A stretch of 64,000 bases of DNA from Cinnamomum chago (taxonomy: Eukaryota; Streptophyta; Magnoliopsida; Laurales; Lauraceae): assembly GCA_038049695.1 (NCBI GenBank), contig CP142455.1, positions 31,099,501-31,163,500 on the forward strand, given 5' to 3'. How positions within the stretch are numbered: the first letter of the stretch is position 1; each line of letters opens with the position of its first letter. A model generated the notes under the pieces. The model worked only from the letters and a program-made list of their open reading frames with translations. It was not told where the DNA came from and did not search any database. This document shows positions 46,601 to 58,900 of this stretch, one piece after another. A program made the translations under genes and the position numbers.

Positions 46601-48420
46601 GGTTTAGAGGCCCTTTGGTTGAATTTCAATCCAAATCGCCCCGGATTGTTTTGAAACTTTGGGGAACACCTTGAATATGCATTTTTTGTCACTGGAATGG
46701 GAATTATCTTGATTTGGTCCCTCTAAGCTGTTATTGTGATCCATGTTTGAGAATCTGAGAACTCATTGAAGTCCTTGTCTGAGCATCTTGAACGACATGG
46801 AGTTGGTTTTCACTGTGGAACTTCTCCTTCGACTTCCAATGTCTTTTGAAGCTTTCATTCAGCTGAGTAATGCATTATTGACTCCATGTCTGTGGTGCAG
46901 ACCTTCACACTTGTACTTGTCCGATTATATCTAATGGGGTGCATGTGAGATTTTTTTTTTACATGCCAATACTCATCTGTTAGTTTGTGACTAACATATC
47001 TTTATTTGGGTCTACATAAATAAAGGATTGATTTGAATAATACGACATAAATCTAAAATTAATGCGTACCAATTTCTATCGCATTTGCCTAATCCGAACG
47101 GCTACCTTTAATTGGGAATTTAGTAGACTCCTCCACTACCGCCTTTCGACATGATCTTGATGGGGAAATCAATGTATTAGTATAGAGAGAATTTGTAACC
47201 CCTAAATCCTATAGATAGGATTTAGATTTTTCTTAGCATAGGAAGCACTATTAGGTTAAGAACTTTTCCTAAACACCAAAGATATCTCCATAAGAAGACC
47301 TACCAATGTAGTAGTCCTAATCTAAGTGCCCAAAGCAAGGAGTAGGAGCGGGAGTGCCGAAGCACTAAATTTTAACGACACAATGCTTGTGAGTTTATAA
47401 ACAATTAACTAATGAGCACAAATATATCTTATCCATATATTCAAGTATAAAAAATGGAGAAAAAAATATTAACTTTGCAATTTGATCACATAAAACAGGC
47501 AATAATTAATAAGTCAGAAGAACTTTCTTCATTCAAAAGATAAAAACCAAGCTTACAAAAAAAAGGAAATGCATATAAAACCAAATATTATCCATGGTTT
47601 GCTTCATATTTGATCGAACTACACTTCAAGAACGGTCAAACCACGCTCGAAGACAGTTCTGCTCCGAAAAAGCCAATCCGTGTTTTCGGAGCAGGATCGA
47701 GAGGGCCGAGAGGAGGTTTTTGGGCACTAAGGTCCTAATGAATATCGGTCATCTAAAGTAAGAGGCCCACATTGGCGTGTGGTCATTGGGCCACACTTAA
47801 GCCCAATAATTCTAACATGATCTGTAATATCATTTTTTAAATAAAAAAAAGAGAGAGAGAGATTTTATGATATCTAGTGGAATAATTAGAAGTCAACAAG
47901 CAATAGAAAACATTTGGGGTCAAGTTTTTTCTTCCATTACATAGACAAAAGACTCTACTTTATTAGAAAAAAAAGCTTTTTTAATGTTCTCGTGAATCTT
48001 ATAACTTTGATTTGGTCAGTGAATAATCAGGAATTAGGGTAGAAATGGGACGCACTTACCACTAGCCTGCCCTGTCATTCTCCACCGACAAAAAAGGAAA
48101 ACAAAGACAAAAGGAAAATTTGGCCAGGTCAAGTCTTTAAGTCTCCTCAAGTCTTTTTTTTCTTTTTGGTAAAAGTAATGTCTGCCATTATTTACTTGGG
48201 GAATCTGTTTTAGACTTCACGTGATTCTTGCTATTTAGACTTCCCATGGAACTTGGCTTGCCGCAAGAGCATTCATAACTATTTACAAGCGTTTTCCCTT
48301 TCCACACCATGGGAACTATTTGGAGTCATTTTGTCTGCCGTTAGCTATACAGATTCGACATGATTCGGAAAAAGTCTATCTTATCTTCACTCACGTGATT
48401 CATGGCTTTGGGTCTTTGAC
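43641..48420. other. Intergenic, no gene seen
   Basis: No gene recognised. 45.4-47.0 kb has a less AT-biased texture, as in decayed retroelement sequence, but no ends or domains could be identified. A Ser/Lys-rich frame at 43643-44023 (minus) is low complexity and not credited. Confidence 0.4.
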
Positions 48421-48424
48421 ACAG

Positions 48425-48680
48425 ACGTGGGAACACTACGAGTCTCATCACATGGTGGCACGCGTCTGGGCGTAATGCAGCTTCGTGGAAGTGGAAGGCC
48501 ACACCCATGAGATGAGACTCGGTGAGTATGTGGAAGAGAATTTTATCTTGAAAAATTTCTAAGTATATGTATAATCCAGTGAGTAGAAACTTTTTGATAT
48601 TAGATTTCAATAATGGAATCACATCAGATAGTGTTTTGAAAGGAAATTTCTCTTCATAAATATTTTATTTACTAAACCTA
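48425..48680. repeat. Dispersed repeat copy
   Basis: Shares GAGTCTCATCACATGGTGGC and GTGGAAGTGGA with the 43.1-kb pair and the copy at 63.8 kb; the part from 48590 (ATTTCAATA...ACATCAGATAGTGTTTTGAA) recurs at 63.62 kb. Confidence 0.8.
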
Positions 48681-49504
48681 TTAATTTAGCTTTTATGGAC
48701 CCTAGACAGTGGCTTGATTTGAAAGGTTGTCACTATGGATGGACTTGAAGTGATAAATTATATACACATAAAGTGTTTAATAATTACTAAATGATTAATC
48801 TAATATAAAAAACTTTTATGATTGAAAAAAAAATTTGGTGTACAATTTAACTATCTTTATTTATTTAAAATCTGTTGCATTGTTTAGGATTTTCTAAATA
48901 TTAAATAATATAATATTTTATTAATTATTATATTATTCTAGTCTAAATTATTTTACTCTATTAGTATTTATAGAGAATGAGGAAGTGGTCGGAACTGTAG
49001 AAATGAAAATTTGCAAAATGTGAGATTTCTGCATTACCTAAAGATGAACTCTTTTTTCGCTTCCCCATTCTCTTTATTTTTTTAACTATATATGTTGGAA
49101 TTTTTAACTTGAGCACCTGCCCAGCCCAGGTATTCATCCCTCGGCATCACCGTGTGTGAAACAGCTTATTTATTGAATTTTTTTATATAAATTTAATGTG
49201 CTGGGTGTCTTTTTGACATGGTGTGACGGGTTGTCGTATGGCATTTGTAAATGTCATATTTCTTTATAAAGATTTTAAATTTTGACCCACCTAAAAGGTT
49301 TTAAGCATAAAATAAACGATTTTAGGATTCCACTTTTGTTTGAGAAAATAAAACTCTCAGAAGAAAAATTCTCTCAATTCCACTAAATAAACTTGCGCTA
49401 CTTATGTTATCACGATATAACACTTAGGTGCTAAAGTAGAATATAGAATTCATTTTAAGAAGGGTCTCCATAGACTCATGTCTAGTCACATACAACTTCA
49501 GTAA

Positions 49505-49790
49505 TATATTCACCACAGATGTCCATTCGGTGGGGCCATCCATCCATGGATAAATAAAATAATTTTAAGATTGATTCTGACCGTGGACTCGCAGGTATTC
49601 TCATAGCCCAAAAGAAAATTTGAAATGAGAATAGCGTGGTTGTCATTGATAGTTTTTTTTTTTTATGCTATCTTACTCTTTCCAGTTTCCACACGTTATT
49701 TAACCGTGGGGACCATCACCGGTGGACCCATGATTCTGATGGTTACTTAAAAGTTTTAAGTATCTTTTGCTATTTTATTTTCTCTACAGA
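49505..49790. repeat. RLP-flanking repeat, copy A
   Basis: Shares with copies at 50.1 and 61.2 kb the order: CACCACAGATGTCCA, a GGGCCATC block, TTTAAGATTGATT, a short CT-rich stretch, CACACGTTATT, GTGGGGACCATC and TTTGATGGTTA-like end. Confidence 0.8.
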
Positions 49791-50094
49791 GAAAACTCAC
49801 GGAATCCAAACTTAAGATGAATTGCTTTTGATGCCCCATTAAATTTTTTCAACTAACCATTTATCTCAAAATCTCAAGATGTTAGTACACCATGAATAGT
49901 TTTCAATCATTAGGAAGCCTGAATTATTTTCATTGGATCTGCAAAAATAGATCGTGGGAGAATTCCTGCACTATGCAATTTATCCCAAGGATGTAACACT
50001 TGCGTGAGAATTTGGATTTTAGAGTGACTAAAGAAGGACCTCCAAATTAAGACCCTAGTTTAACCACATATATATACAAGCAAGCTCAGCCCTA

Positions 50095-50335
50095 ATGACC
50101 ACAAATATGCCCATTCTATGAACCATCTATCCATGGATAAATATAGTTTTAAGATTGATTTTGATGGACAATGGCAATGGCACAGCGCAAAAAGGAAATT
50201 TAACATGTCAATTGTGGGGTTGTCATCATGACATGAAAGTTGTTAGATGTTATCTCTCCCTCTTACTACACGTTATTTACGGTGGGGCTGTCAACCGTGG
50301 ACTCATGATCATGATTTTGATGGTCAATTAATAAT
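50095..50335. repeat. RLP-flanking repeat, copy B
   Basis: Second copy, with CTCAGCCCTAATGACCACAA at its start and GATGGTCAATTAATA at its end; about 0.7 kb upstream of the receptor gene. Confidence 0.8.
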
Positions 50336-50954
50336 AATAATAATAATCTTTTATGAAAAAAATAATAATAGTGGTTTTAAACCTTAAAGTTATCTTTGGA
50401 CAATGAAAAGAAAGGTCTCAGACTCGTAGTCAAGATCCAGAAACACGCCTTTCTTTTCTATACTCGAATTACATTACTTTTTTAAAAAAAAAGAAAAAGA
50501 TAAAAGTGAAGGGAAATCCGTTCAGAGTGTTTTATTTGGTATTTGACAATCATGAGCATTCATGCAGAAATTAAGGACATTGTCACTACTCCTACTAATT
50601 TAATTAAAAAAAAAGAAGAAGCCGCTGCTTGAAAAATTACTTTATTAAAAAAAAAGAAAAAAGAAATCGATTTCATTGGTGATTTTCTATATCAAGTGTG
50701 TTGATTATTTTATACAGTGATTGGCCAGATCAAAGGACAAAGGGTTTGCGCCTTTTGCAAAATTTGATGCATAAGGAAAGTAGCTAATGACAATCGATCA
50801 CCCAGAATTTTGTTGATCGAGTGATTTATTTAATAACGTTAAGGGTCATGCATTTGCAATGAGGCCTACCAATTATTGCATACGGAGGTAGGAGGGTATG
50901 TATTCAATGAAATCAGCAAATGTTCTTTTCCATTGTTTTTTCTTATCTCTCTTC

Positions 50955-50962
50955 TATAAATA
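50955..50962 (+). promoter_or_regulatory. Putative TATA box of the LRR gene
   Basis: TATAAATA 63 bases upstream of the first in-frame ATG, in a CT-rich context; spacing leaves a short leader of roughly 30-40 bases. Confidence 0.6.
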
Positions 50963-51024
50963 CCAAGTGATTCTTCTCCTTAAATCTCATCACCTCATCA
51001 GTGTTGCTTGAAACCTATATCCAT

Positions 51025-54000
51025 ATGAGAGCACTACTGATGGATCACCTCAACTCCTTCCCTTTTACTAAAACCTCTTGTTGTTTCCTCCTCTCTCTTA
51101 TTGCCTTTTCGCTGCAGCTGCTTATGCTCTTTGAAACCACGCTCTCCTTTTCCTTCATTGGGAGTCACAACAGTTCTTCATCAAGCTGCCTTCATCATGA
51201 GAAGTTTGCCTTGCTTCAACTCAAGCATGGATTTTTCATAAAGCCCGCCCGCTATAATTCTTCTTCAAAGCTCGATTCTTGGAATCCAGCCACAGATTGT
51301 TGCTCTTGGGATGGCATCACGTGCGATGAGGCCACGGGTCACGTGATTGGGCTTGATCTCTATGAGACTAGTGTTTGGATTGAAGGTCAAATAGACTCTA
51401 GCCTCTTCAACCTTCGCAGCCTCCAAAAACTCAACCTTTCTTTGAACAACTTCTATCCTCACCCAATTCCCTCTGGGCTGGGCCACCTCTCCAATTTAAC
51501 CCATCTGAACCTCTCATTATCAAAGTTTACTGGCCAAATCCCATTCGAAATATCAAGATTGACCAAGCTTGTTTCCCTGGATCTCTCTTCAAGCTACCTA
51601 AAGCTCAAAAACCCAAACCTTACAACAGTCATTGGAAACTTATCCAGCCTCCAAGAACTCTTTCTTGACGGGGTAAACATCTCGGAGGAGCATGGTGGCA
51701 AGTGGGCTCAAGCCATATCCATCTCAATGCCTAATCTTCAGAGGTTGAGCTTACAATATTGTGGTCTTCAAGGACCCATTGATCCATCTCTTTTTCGGAT
51801 TCCTGGTCTATCTCAACTCTCATTGGATGGAAACAATCTCTCCTCCATTGATGTACCTAATTTCTTGGGTGTCTCATCTGCTTTGACATCTCTCACCCTT
51901 GAAGACTGTGGTTTGTATGGAAAAATTTCTGAGAGTATTTTCTTGATGCCAAATCTACAAAAACTTGACATTTCAAACAATCCACATCTCACCATTGATT
52001 TTTCAGAATTTCCTCAAAACAAAGCTTTGCAGAGCTTGTTCCTGGGAAACACTATCTTTCATGAGAAACTATTGAATTCCATCAACAATCTCAAGTTCTT
52101 AAAGGAATTATCGGCTTGGACTTGCAATATCTCAAGTTCATTACCTTCTTCAATTGCAAACCTCACCCAACTTGAGTACTTGGACCTTTCATCAAATAAC
52201 TTCGGTGGTATGGTTCCTTCTTCATTCTCAAACCTCACCCAACTTGAGCACTTGGACCTTTCATCAAATAACTTCGGTGGTATGGTTCCTTCTTCATTCT
52301 CAAACCTCACCCAACTTGAGCACTTGGACCTTTCATCAAATAACTTCGGTGGTATGGTTCCTTCTTCATTCTCAAACCTCACCCAACTTGAGCACTTGGA
52401 CCTTTCATCAAATAACTTCGGTGGTATGGTTCCTTCTTCATTCTCAAACCTCACCCAACTTGAGCACTTGGACCTTTCATCAAATAACTTCAGTGGTATG
52501 GTTCCTTCTTCAATTTCAAACCTCACCCGACTTGAGTACTTAGACCTTTCATCAAATAACTTCAGTGGTACGATTCTTTCTTCAATTGCAAACCTCACCC
52601 AACTTGAGAACTTGGATCTTTCATCAAATAACTTCAGTGGTACAATTCCTTCATCCTATGGAGATAAGCTCAAACATCTCTTTCATTTTTCTCTGCATAA
52701 TAATTCACTTGAGGGTTCTATCCCGTCATCTCTGTTTTCTCACCCAACATTGCAATACTTGGATCTCTCTTACAACCAATTTAGTGGTTACCTTCCCGAC
52801 TCTCATAATGAATCATCCTCAATGCTGGAGGAGATCTACTTGGAGAACAACAAATTGCAAGGGACAATTCCTAGGCTGGTTTTTGAACTCACGAAGCTAC
52901 AATCTCTTTCCCTGTCTAACAACAACTTCAGTGGCACTATAGGACTAGAAATGTTCAAAAACTTCAAAAACATCAGTGAATTTCCAGACATCCTTAAAAA
53001 TCTCACTCGACTGCAGTATTTGGATTTGTCGAAAAATAAAATACATGGTGAAATACCCACGTGGATTTGGGAGGTAGGAAATGGGAGTTTGTATCATCTT
53101 AATCTTTCTAACAACTTCTTTGAGAGCTTTGAGCATCCATTGCCTGAGTTTTCATCAAGTAGTTTAGAAATTATTGACCTTCATTCCAACAGATTGCAAG
53201 GGTCGCTTCCAATCCTACCACATCAAGTTTACTTTCATGACTATTCAAATAACAATTTCTCCTCCATCATTCCAGCCACTATAAACTTCACTTCCACTCA
53301 CTACTTTTTTCTTTCAGGCAATAATGTCAGCGGAGAAATTCCTTCATCAATTTGTAAAGCACGCTTCCTTGAAGTCCTTGATCTGTCTAGAAACAACTTT
53401 AGTGGAAAAATTCCTACTTGTCTCGGTAAAATTGGCAATTCCCTCAAGATTTTGAATTTGCAAAGAAATGCTTTTCAAGGCAATGTGCCTAACACTTTTA
53501 AAAAAGAGTGTGGTCTGAGGACACTCAATCTTGATAGCAATGAACTAGAAGGGCCAATACCGAAGTCATTAGCCAATTGCAAAACATTGGAGGTTATAGA
53601 CATGGGAAACAATCGTCTAAATGATACCTTCCCATTCTGGTTTGATAGTTTATTGGATTTACGTATTTTGATCTTACGATCCAACAAATTTCATGGTCCC
53701 ATTGCTCATTTCCATGCCAAAAATTCCTCATTCCAATTTCTGCAAATCTTTGACATTTCTTCCAATTATTTTGTGGGTATTATTCCTCCAAATTTTTTTC
53801 TAAATTGGGAATTGATGGCAGGAGAAGGTGGTTTAAATTCAAGTTCCAATGTCCAAGTTGTTAAGTACAAAACAAGTTTTGGACTTTACTATCAAGATTC
53901 AGTGATGGTGACGATGAAAGGGCTTGAACTAGAGGTCGTTAAGATCATCACTGCGTTAACCTCAGTTGATCTTTCAAACAATAGATTTGAGGGGGAGATT

Positions 54001-54537
54001 CCTAAATCAATTTGCAATCTCAAGTCACTCCATGTGCTCAACTTCTCACAAAATGGCTTCGATGGCTCAATTCCAGCATCTTTGGAGAATTTAACACAGC
54101 TTGAGTCATTAGATCTTTCAAGGAATAAGTTATCAGGGAATATCCCTTGGCAATTGACGAAGCTCACATTTCTTGCAGTCTTGAATCTCTCAGAAAATCT
54201 CCTCTATGGAAGAATACCACAAAGCCAACAGTTCCTCACATTTACCAATAGTTCTTTCCTTGGGAACATTGATTTATGTGGATTTCCACTATCAACAAAA
54301 TGTGAGGATACTGTGGCTACATCACCATCAACCTTTAGTAGTTTTGGCTTGGATGGAGTAGGAGAAATTGATTTGGAATTCATGTGGATGGGATTTGGAA
54401 TTGGAGTTGCATTTGGGTTCGGAGTGATCTTCTGGACTCTGGCACTATGGAGGAGAGGAAGTAGAAAATACATGCAACTCATTGATAGAATGTTTGTTCA
54501 TAATTTTTCAATGATTGCATCATATGTACACCGGTAA
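51025..54537 (+). CDS. LRR receptor-like protein (RLP, Cf/Ve type)
   Basis: A single-exon gene of 1170 aa from the ATG at 51025 (a second in-frame ATG at 51040 is also possible; both keep the signal peptide). A hydrophobic signal (SCCFLLSLIAFSLQLL) is followed by the LRR N-cap (CLHHEKFALLQLK; CCSWDGITC), about 30 LRRs of the plant extracellular type (LxLSxNNFxGxxP), a non-LRR island ending YYQDSVMVTMKGLELE, four last LRRs, a C-cap (GNIDLCGFPLS), an acidic spacer, a transmembrane helix with GxxxG spacing (MGFGIGVAFGFGVIF) and a short basic tail without a kinase. Such proteins sense pathogen or developmental signals at the plasma membrane and signal through SOBIR1/BAK1-type kinases (family knowledge). 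Seven consecutive 24-residue repeats at 52162-52665 are almost identical, so ligand range cannot be inferred. No stop or frameshift; likely functional. Confidence 0.95.
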   Translation: MRALLMDHLNSFPFTKTSCCFLLSLIAFSLQLLMLFETTLSFSFIGSHNSSSSSCLHHEKFALLQLKHGFFIKPARYNSSSKLDSWNPATDCCSWDGITCDEATGHVIGLDLYETSVWIEGQIDSSLFNLRSLQKLNLSLNNFYPHPIPSGLGHLSNLTHLNLSLSKFTGQIPFEISRLTKLVSLDLSSSYLKLKNPNLTTVIGNLSSLQELFLDGVNISEEHGGKWAQAISISMPNLQRLSLQYCGLQGPIDPSLFRIPGLSQLSLDGNNLSSIDVPNFLGVSSALTSLTLEDCGLYGKISESIFLMPNLQKLDISNNPHLTIDFSEFPQNKALQSLFLGNTIFHEKLLNSINNLKFLKELSAWTCNISSSLPSSIANLTQLEYLDLSSNNFGGMVPSSFSNLTQLEHLDLSSNNFGGMVPSSFSNLTQLEHLDLSSNNFGGMVPSSFSNLTQLEHLDLSSNNFGGMVPSSFSNLTQLEHLDLSSNNFSGMVPSSISNLTRLEYLDLSSNNFSGTILSSIANLTQLENLDLSSNNFSGTIPSSYGDKLKHLFHFSLHNNSLEGSIPSSLFSHPTLQYLDLSYNQFSGYLPDSHNESSSMLEEIYLENNKLQGTIPRLVFELTKLQSLSLSNNNFSGTIGLEMFKNFKNISEFPDILKNLTRLQYLDLSKNKIHGEIPTWIWEVGNGSLYHLNLSNNFFESFEHPLPEFSSSSLEIIDLHSNRLQGSLPILPHQVYFHDYSNNNFSSIIPATINFTSTHYFFLSGNNVSGEIPSSICKARFLEVLDLSRNNFSGKIPTCLGKIGNSLKILNLQRNAFQGNVPNTFKKECGLRTLNLDSNELEGPIPKSLANCKTLEVIDMGNNRLNDTFPFWFDSLLDLRILILRSNKFHGPIAHFHAKNSSFQFLQIFDISSNYFVGIIPPNFFLNWELMAGEGGLNSSSNVQVVKYKTSFGLYYQDSVMVTMKGLELEVVKIITALTSVDLSNNRFEGEIPKSICNLKSLHVLNFSQNGFDGSIPASLENLTQLESLDLSRNKLSGNIPWQLTKLTFLAVLNLSENLLYGRIPQSQQFLTFTNSSFLGNIDLCGFPLSTKCEDTVATSPSTFSSFGLDGVGEIDLEFMWMGFGIGVAFGFGVIFWTLALWRRGSRKYMQLIDRMFVHNFSMIASYVHR
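52162..52665 (+). repeat. 72-bp tandem array coding 24-aa LRRs
   Basis: Seven in-register 72-bp units (starts 52162, 52234, 52306, 52378, 52450, 52522, 52594). Units 1-4 differ by only a base or two; the last three diverge (GGT to AGT in FGG/FSG, SF to SI). Recent unequal exchange is the simplest source. Confidence 0.97.
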
Positions 54538-55230
54538 GATAACGAAGGAGAATACTTGAAAGAAAGATGATGATGAATTTGCAGTGTACACAAGGAATGG
54601 AGTCTATTCATGGATGGTTGTGTCTTTTACTACCAATATGAAATTGTGAAACATGTGTAATCAATACTTTTGTAGTTTATTTTACACTTATAGAAAATAT
54701 GCAAAGCTATTTGTATAAAACCCAATAAAGGTAACTAGCAATTTTATTCAAGTGCGTTTTTTTTCTTTTTTTGAGGTCGTATCTTTTTCTTAAAACATTA
54801 AGGGTATATTTCTATAATATTCGCGGAAAACCAATTATGCAAGACTTTTGCCTCTTCTATGTTTTATTTTTATTTTTCCTGACTCCTCATCTGAAGCATC
54901 TTTATGCAAAATCAAGGAAAACTTAGCTCATTTTCGTGCTTGTCCACGTGCAATAGTGGATGCACCAAGACTACACACTATCAACGCATTCTTAATTAGG
55001 AATAATAAAGAGTTTGATAATAATTGAAATCTTATCTCAATTGGGAACTTGATAGGATTAAAGATGAGATTAAAGTAAGATGATGCGGATAAGAAAAGAG
55101 AAACTCTATTTAATAGGAAACGTAAGGATTCCTAAAACTTCTCCAATTCAAAATTGAAACACGATTGAAATATCAAAATCCTTAAAATTTCTCTCAAAAA
55201 AGTTGAAATTGAAATTGATTTGAGATCCAA
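54538..55230. other. 3' region of RLP gene and spacer
   Basis: Contains the presumed 3' untranslated region with AATAAA at 54724-54729; beyond that no coding sequence is seen. Confidence 0.5.
54724..54729 (+). promoter_or_regulatory. Putative polyadenylation signal
   Basis: AATAAA about 190 bases after the RLP stop codon, in a T-rich region. Confidence 0.5.
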
Positions 55231-55239
55231 TTTCTCATA

Positions 55240-55967
55240 GAGTTTTTTGCATATAACCCCCCCCCCCCCCCCCCCCCCCCCCAGGTTTCCATGATTTGTA
55301 AATAGCCCCCGTGGTTTCACTATTTGTAAATAGGCCCCTACTTTTTAATTTCAATACCTCTCATGTCCCCAAAATCAGGATTTATATTGAAAATGAGAAC
55401 CCACCAAGAGATTTGTATTAAACTTTTATAAAAATGACACATTTGCCCTAATATCCATTAAACAAAAATGAGTATATTATTATCTCCAAAAATATCATTA
55501 TTTATCCCAATCGCCCACGGTCTCTCTCAATAACTTTTTAATGCACAAGAAGCCTAGTCATATATTTTAAAACTTTCATTAATTTAACGGTGGTCGTGCT
55601 TGGATCGAATCAATTATAACCGATTATAAGCACAAGCGTTAATTATCATTATGATCTATTTAGATTTAATAAAATAGAGCATGTATTGATAAAAAAAAAT
55701 GATTTACATATGGTTATTCTCTCCCACTAAATGTAATTATTAATATTACAAGCTTTGAAAAAAATAGTTCCAAACTTTTGAATCTATGCACATGGGGATA
55801 AAGAAATGGGCGAAAGTGTCATTTCACTCTAAAGACTTTTGGTGGTTGGAAGGGTAGGACACGAAAGGTATTAAAACGTAAAGACAGGGGCAAATTTATA
55901 AATACTAAAACCATAGGGGCCTATTTACAAATCATCGAAATCTTAAGGGGGTATATGCAAAAAGCTC
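55240..55967. mobile_element. MULE-type MITE (728 bp)
   Basis: Inverted ends GAGTTTTTTGCATATA and TATATGCAAAAAGCTC continue inward for about 90 bases (ATGATTTGTAAATAG against CTATTTACAAATCAT). Flanks TTTCTCATA (55231-55239) and TTTCTCAAA (55968-55976) are a 9-bp target duplication with one mismatch, the size for Mutator-type elements. No coding sequence. Confidence 0.82.
55257..55282. repeat. Poly-C tract (C26) in the MITE left end
   Basis: A run of 26 C where the right end has only five G, so it is an expanded homopolymer inside the terminal repeat, or an assembly error. Confidence 0.95.
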
Positions 55968-55976
55968 TTTCTCAAA

Positions 55977-58793
55977 TTGAATTGAAATTAGAGTCCAATT
56001 TTGCATTCCATTGTAAAATTGAACTCTAATTTCGAAATCGAATCTTACCGCTATAATATATAATAATTGAATTGAACGGCAAAACGAACAGCAATGCACT
56101 CTGAATTTTAGGGAAAAATGCGAGTAATACATCATGTTAAAAAAAGTTTATATATAGCTACATGTAAAGAATATCAGCGACGCAAGTCATAATCTTTTGT
56201 TTTAGGAAAAATACAAGGAAATCTTATAATACATATGACATCTATAAACCATCTTAACATTTTTCACATGTAGATGTGCTTCATTCTGATTCGAAGTGCC
56301 CATATTGAAATGTGTTAGCCACTTGTAGTTTCAACCCTTGAGAAGATGAAGCACCTCTGATAAGCAAAGAAGCTACTCTGTCATGGCTCCGAACCCAATT
56401 AGTTGATAAATCGGATCCAAAGTGTGAAAATTAGGGCTAATTAAAAAGATTGGTCCTTATTTCCCGAAGATCGAAGTCTGCTGTGAGGATTGTGCGGTTG
56501 AACCTCATTAATCAATTAACTTGCAGAACTTAACATGTAATCGCATTCATTAATCCCGTATGGATATTAAAGTAAGTATGCATTTCGTCCCATTTATATA
56601 TTTAAGTTTCGAAGACAAAAGACATATAAAGTTTATATATACATTATGACCAACTCAAAAACCAAGGTCCTGTAACAAAAGATATACAAAGTAGAATAAG
56701 ACAAGTCTAAAATATCCAAAAGATGTAATCTACGAGGTGTCCCCATGTCTCGCTCACAGATGCCGAGAATGATGACGCTAAGATACGTCATCGGCACACC
56801 ACTCACGTAACTCTTCTGCCTCCCACGACTGATCCTCTGGGATCTGCTTGATGACCGGGTCAACATAGATGGTGCCATTTGCACACAAAGGAATATAGGA
56901 TCAACAATATGTTGGGAAGAAGATAAGCAATATATAATATTCATAATATGTTTCAAAAAAGAATATAGACAATTATATGATTATAAGATAACAAGGCCAG
57001 AAGCTAGGCATATAAGCAAGAGTAAATATAAGAATCAAGTAGCAATATAAGTCCTAGCAAGTTCTAACAAGAATAACCATCCATGTGATATGCAATGCAC
57101 AAGCATTAGGAGACTCCAAAGATGTCCTAGCCATCTCCCGGGGGTATCAGTCTGGCTCTAGTGGTATTCAAAGCTACATACTAGGGATAACAACGTTGTC
57201 CTAGCCGACTATCATTATCTTGCGCCGAGGACAACGTCCTAGCCGACTGCCCACCCTAGTATTTGAGAAGCCGGCCCACTCCACTCAATTGTCATCAAAG
57301 CCATTTTTATTTTATATTTTTTCAGTATTATTCCGTTTAAAAGAAAACTACAACCAAGCTTACAAAGAGATGACGTGAAAGCAATTGTTCTCAATGGCAA
57401 AATTGTTTGATTCAAATTTGGCAATGAGATGAATGAATGAAGTAGGGGACTTACAGTTGTGGTTAATTGATGTATATCTGAGATAACCCATGTTGTATAA
57501 AACTTTTATTCTGAACTTCTCAGGTTTTTCATACTCATATTTCAATTTATTTTACCAAACTCGGCCTTCTGGAACTTCAACTTGGAATAATTCCTGAATT
57601 TCGAGGTATAATCATGCGCAGTTAAAGTTAGAATTTGGATGCTCAGCTCTTCTTTGGCCAATTGGATGTTACTTAGAGAGTATACCTTTCCTTTATTATC
57701 ATCTTGTTGTTAGTATATTATCTTCATGTTGTTATTAAAACTAGGTATGCTTCATGTGTAAATGGTCCCTGATCAACACAATTAAGTTTTCTTGATGGAT
57801 TATTCGATTACCTTTACAATGAACCCGACATCGTACAATTTTGAGAAGTTTTTAAGAGACAACGGCCCATTTAGCAATGGGTATTAGAAGAAGCCAAGCA
57901 AGTTGTACATGTGGCTAAGGAACAACGTTGATGATGTAGTGAAATTATTCTTCCTCTTTATCCTAGATATTATGAAGTCTTCCCGTTCATGGCAGGACAT
58001 TGTGTAGATTATCTTGTAGAAGACCAAAGTTTCAATTTGAGGCCTCCATCCTGCATCAATCTCTACGGAATCAAACATGCCTGAAAATATTTCTCCATGT
58101 GTAATGATTTTATTATTTTTGGTCCTTCCCTTGGAGGAAATATATTATCCATAACCTTAGGACATGTATTGTATCCTTGAGTCTCGTGGATGAAGTATGA
58201 ACAACTAGGCCCATGCTTAGATGATCCAAACTGCTGCTATAATGGGTCCTAACCATATTCAAAGCCTGATCTTCAATGGGTTGAATACTTGGTTGGTCCA
58301 TCCCATGTTTTGTATCTAGGAAGCTAACACTTTATTTTATCTCTATGTTTGCATATTCCTCTCATGATGTAGTTATAGCTTTTATGACTTGAATGAAACA
58401 AGTAAATAGAACGAGTTCAACTTCTTAACAAACCTTCAAATCAGTGTTTAAAACAATTTTTTTTTCCTTTGTAATTGCAGCAGCTTGCACATCAAGTGTT
58501 AAGGACAGTGTCAATATACCTTAATTAAAAGGAGCCAAAAGCTTTTGCTTCAATCTTACAATAGGCAATCAGATTGGATCATGACGCTGTGACAAGGTGA
58601 TCCATTTTCTCAAAACTTCTTATCAAAATAAGGTATAGAAAATCCTTCAAGTCCCTTATCTTACAACATATATTCTCTTTAGTTTGGTAGATGTACGGTA
58701 CATGTTGGAATTAAATATGACAAAATATCCAAAAAATAAAATAAAATAAAAATAAAGTATGAAAGGAAGACGAGGGGTTAAACCCTTCCTAAC
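55977..58793. other. Intergenic with probable gypsy LTR fragment
   Basis: From about 56590 to 57560 the texture (CGTCATCGGCACACCACTCAC, TCCTCTGGGATCTGCTTG, a repeated GTCCTAGCCGACT) resembles internal LTR sequence of Tekay-type gypsy elements, without ends. The rest shows no gene. Confidence 0.35.
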
Positions 58794-58900
58794 ATGCAAG
58801 GGAAAATTATCATCATCATCTTCAAAGTCTTTTCCCAACTATGTTGGGGTCGGCTATACAAATTATATATTTTCCCTTATTTCCTAATGCAAGGGAAAAT
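58794..58900 (+). mobile_element. Truncated LINE/SINE 3' tail with target duplication
   Basis: The direct repeat ATGCAAGGGAAAAT (58794-58807 and 58887-58900), extended upstream by TTCCTAA in both copies, flanks about 80 bases with (TCA)n and CCCAACTATGTTGGGGTCGG, a motif common at the 3' ends of plant SINEs and LINEs. Confidence 0.65.

Noticed and set aside
52059-52598. Minus-strand frame of 179 codons opposite the LRR array
   Set aside because: A mirror of the 72-bp repeats; the plus-strand frame is the real gene.
55257-55282. Poly-C tract as a telomere-like or regulatory G4 element
   Set aside because: It lies inside a MITE end as a simple homopolymer expansion and has no repeat unit.
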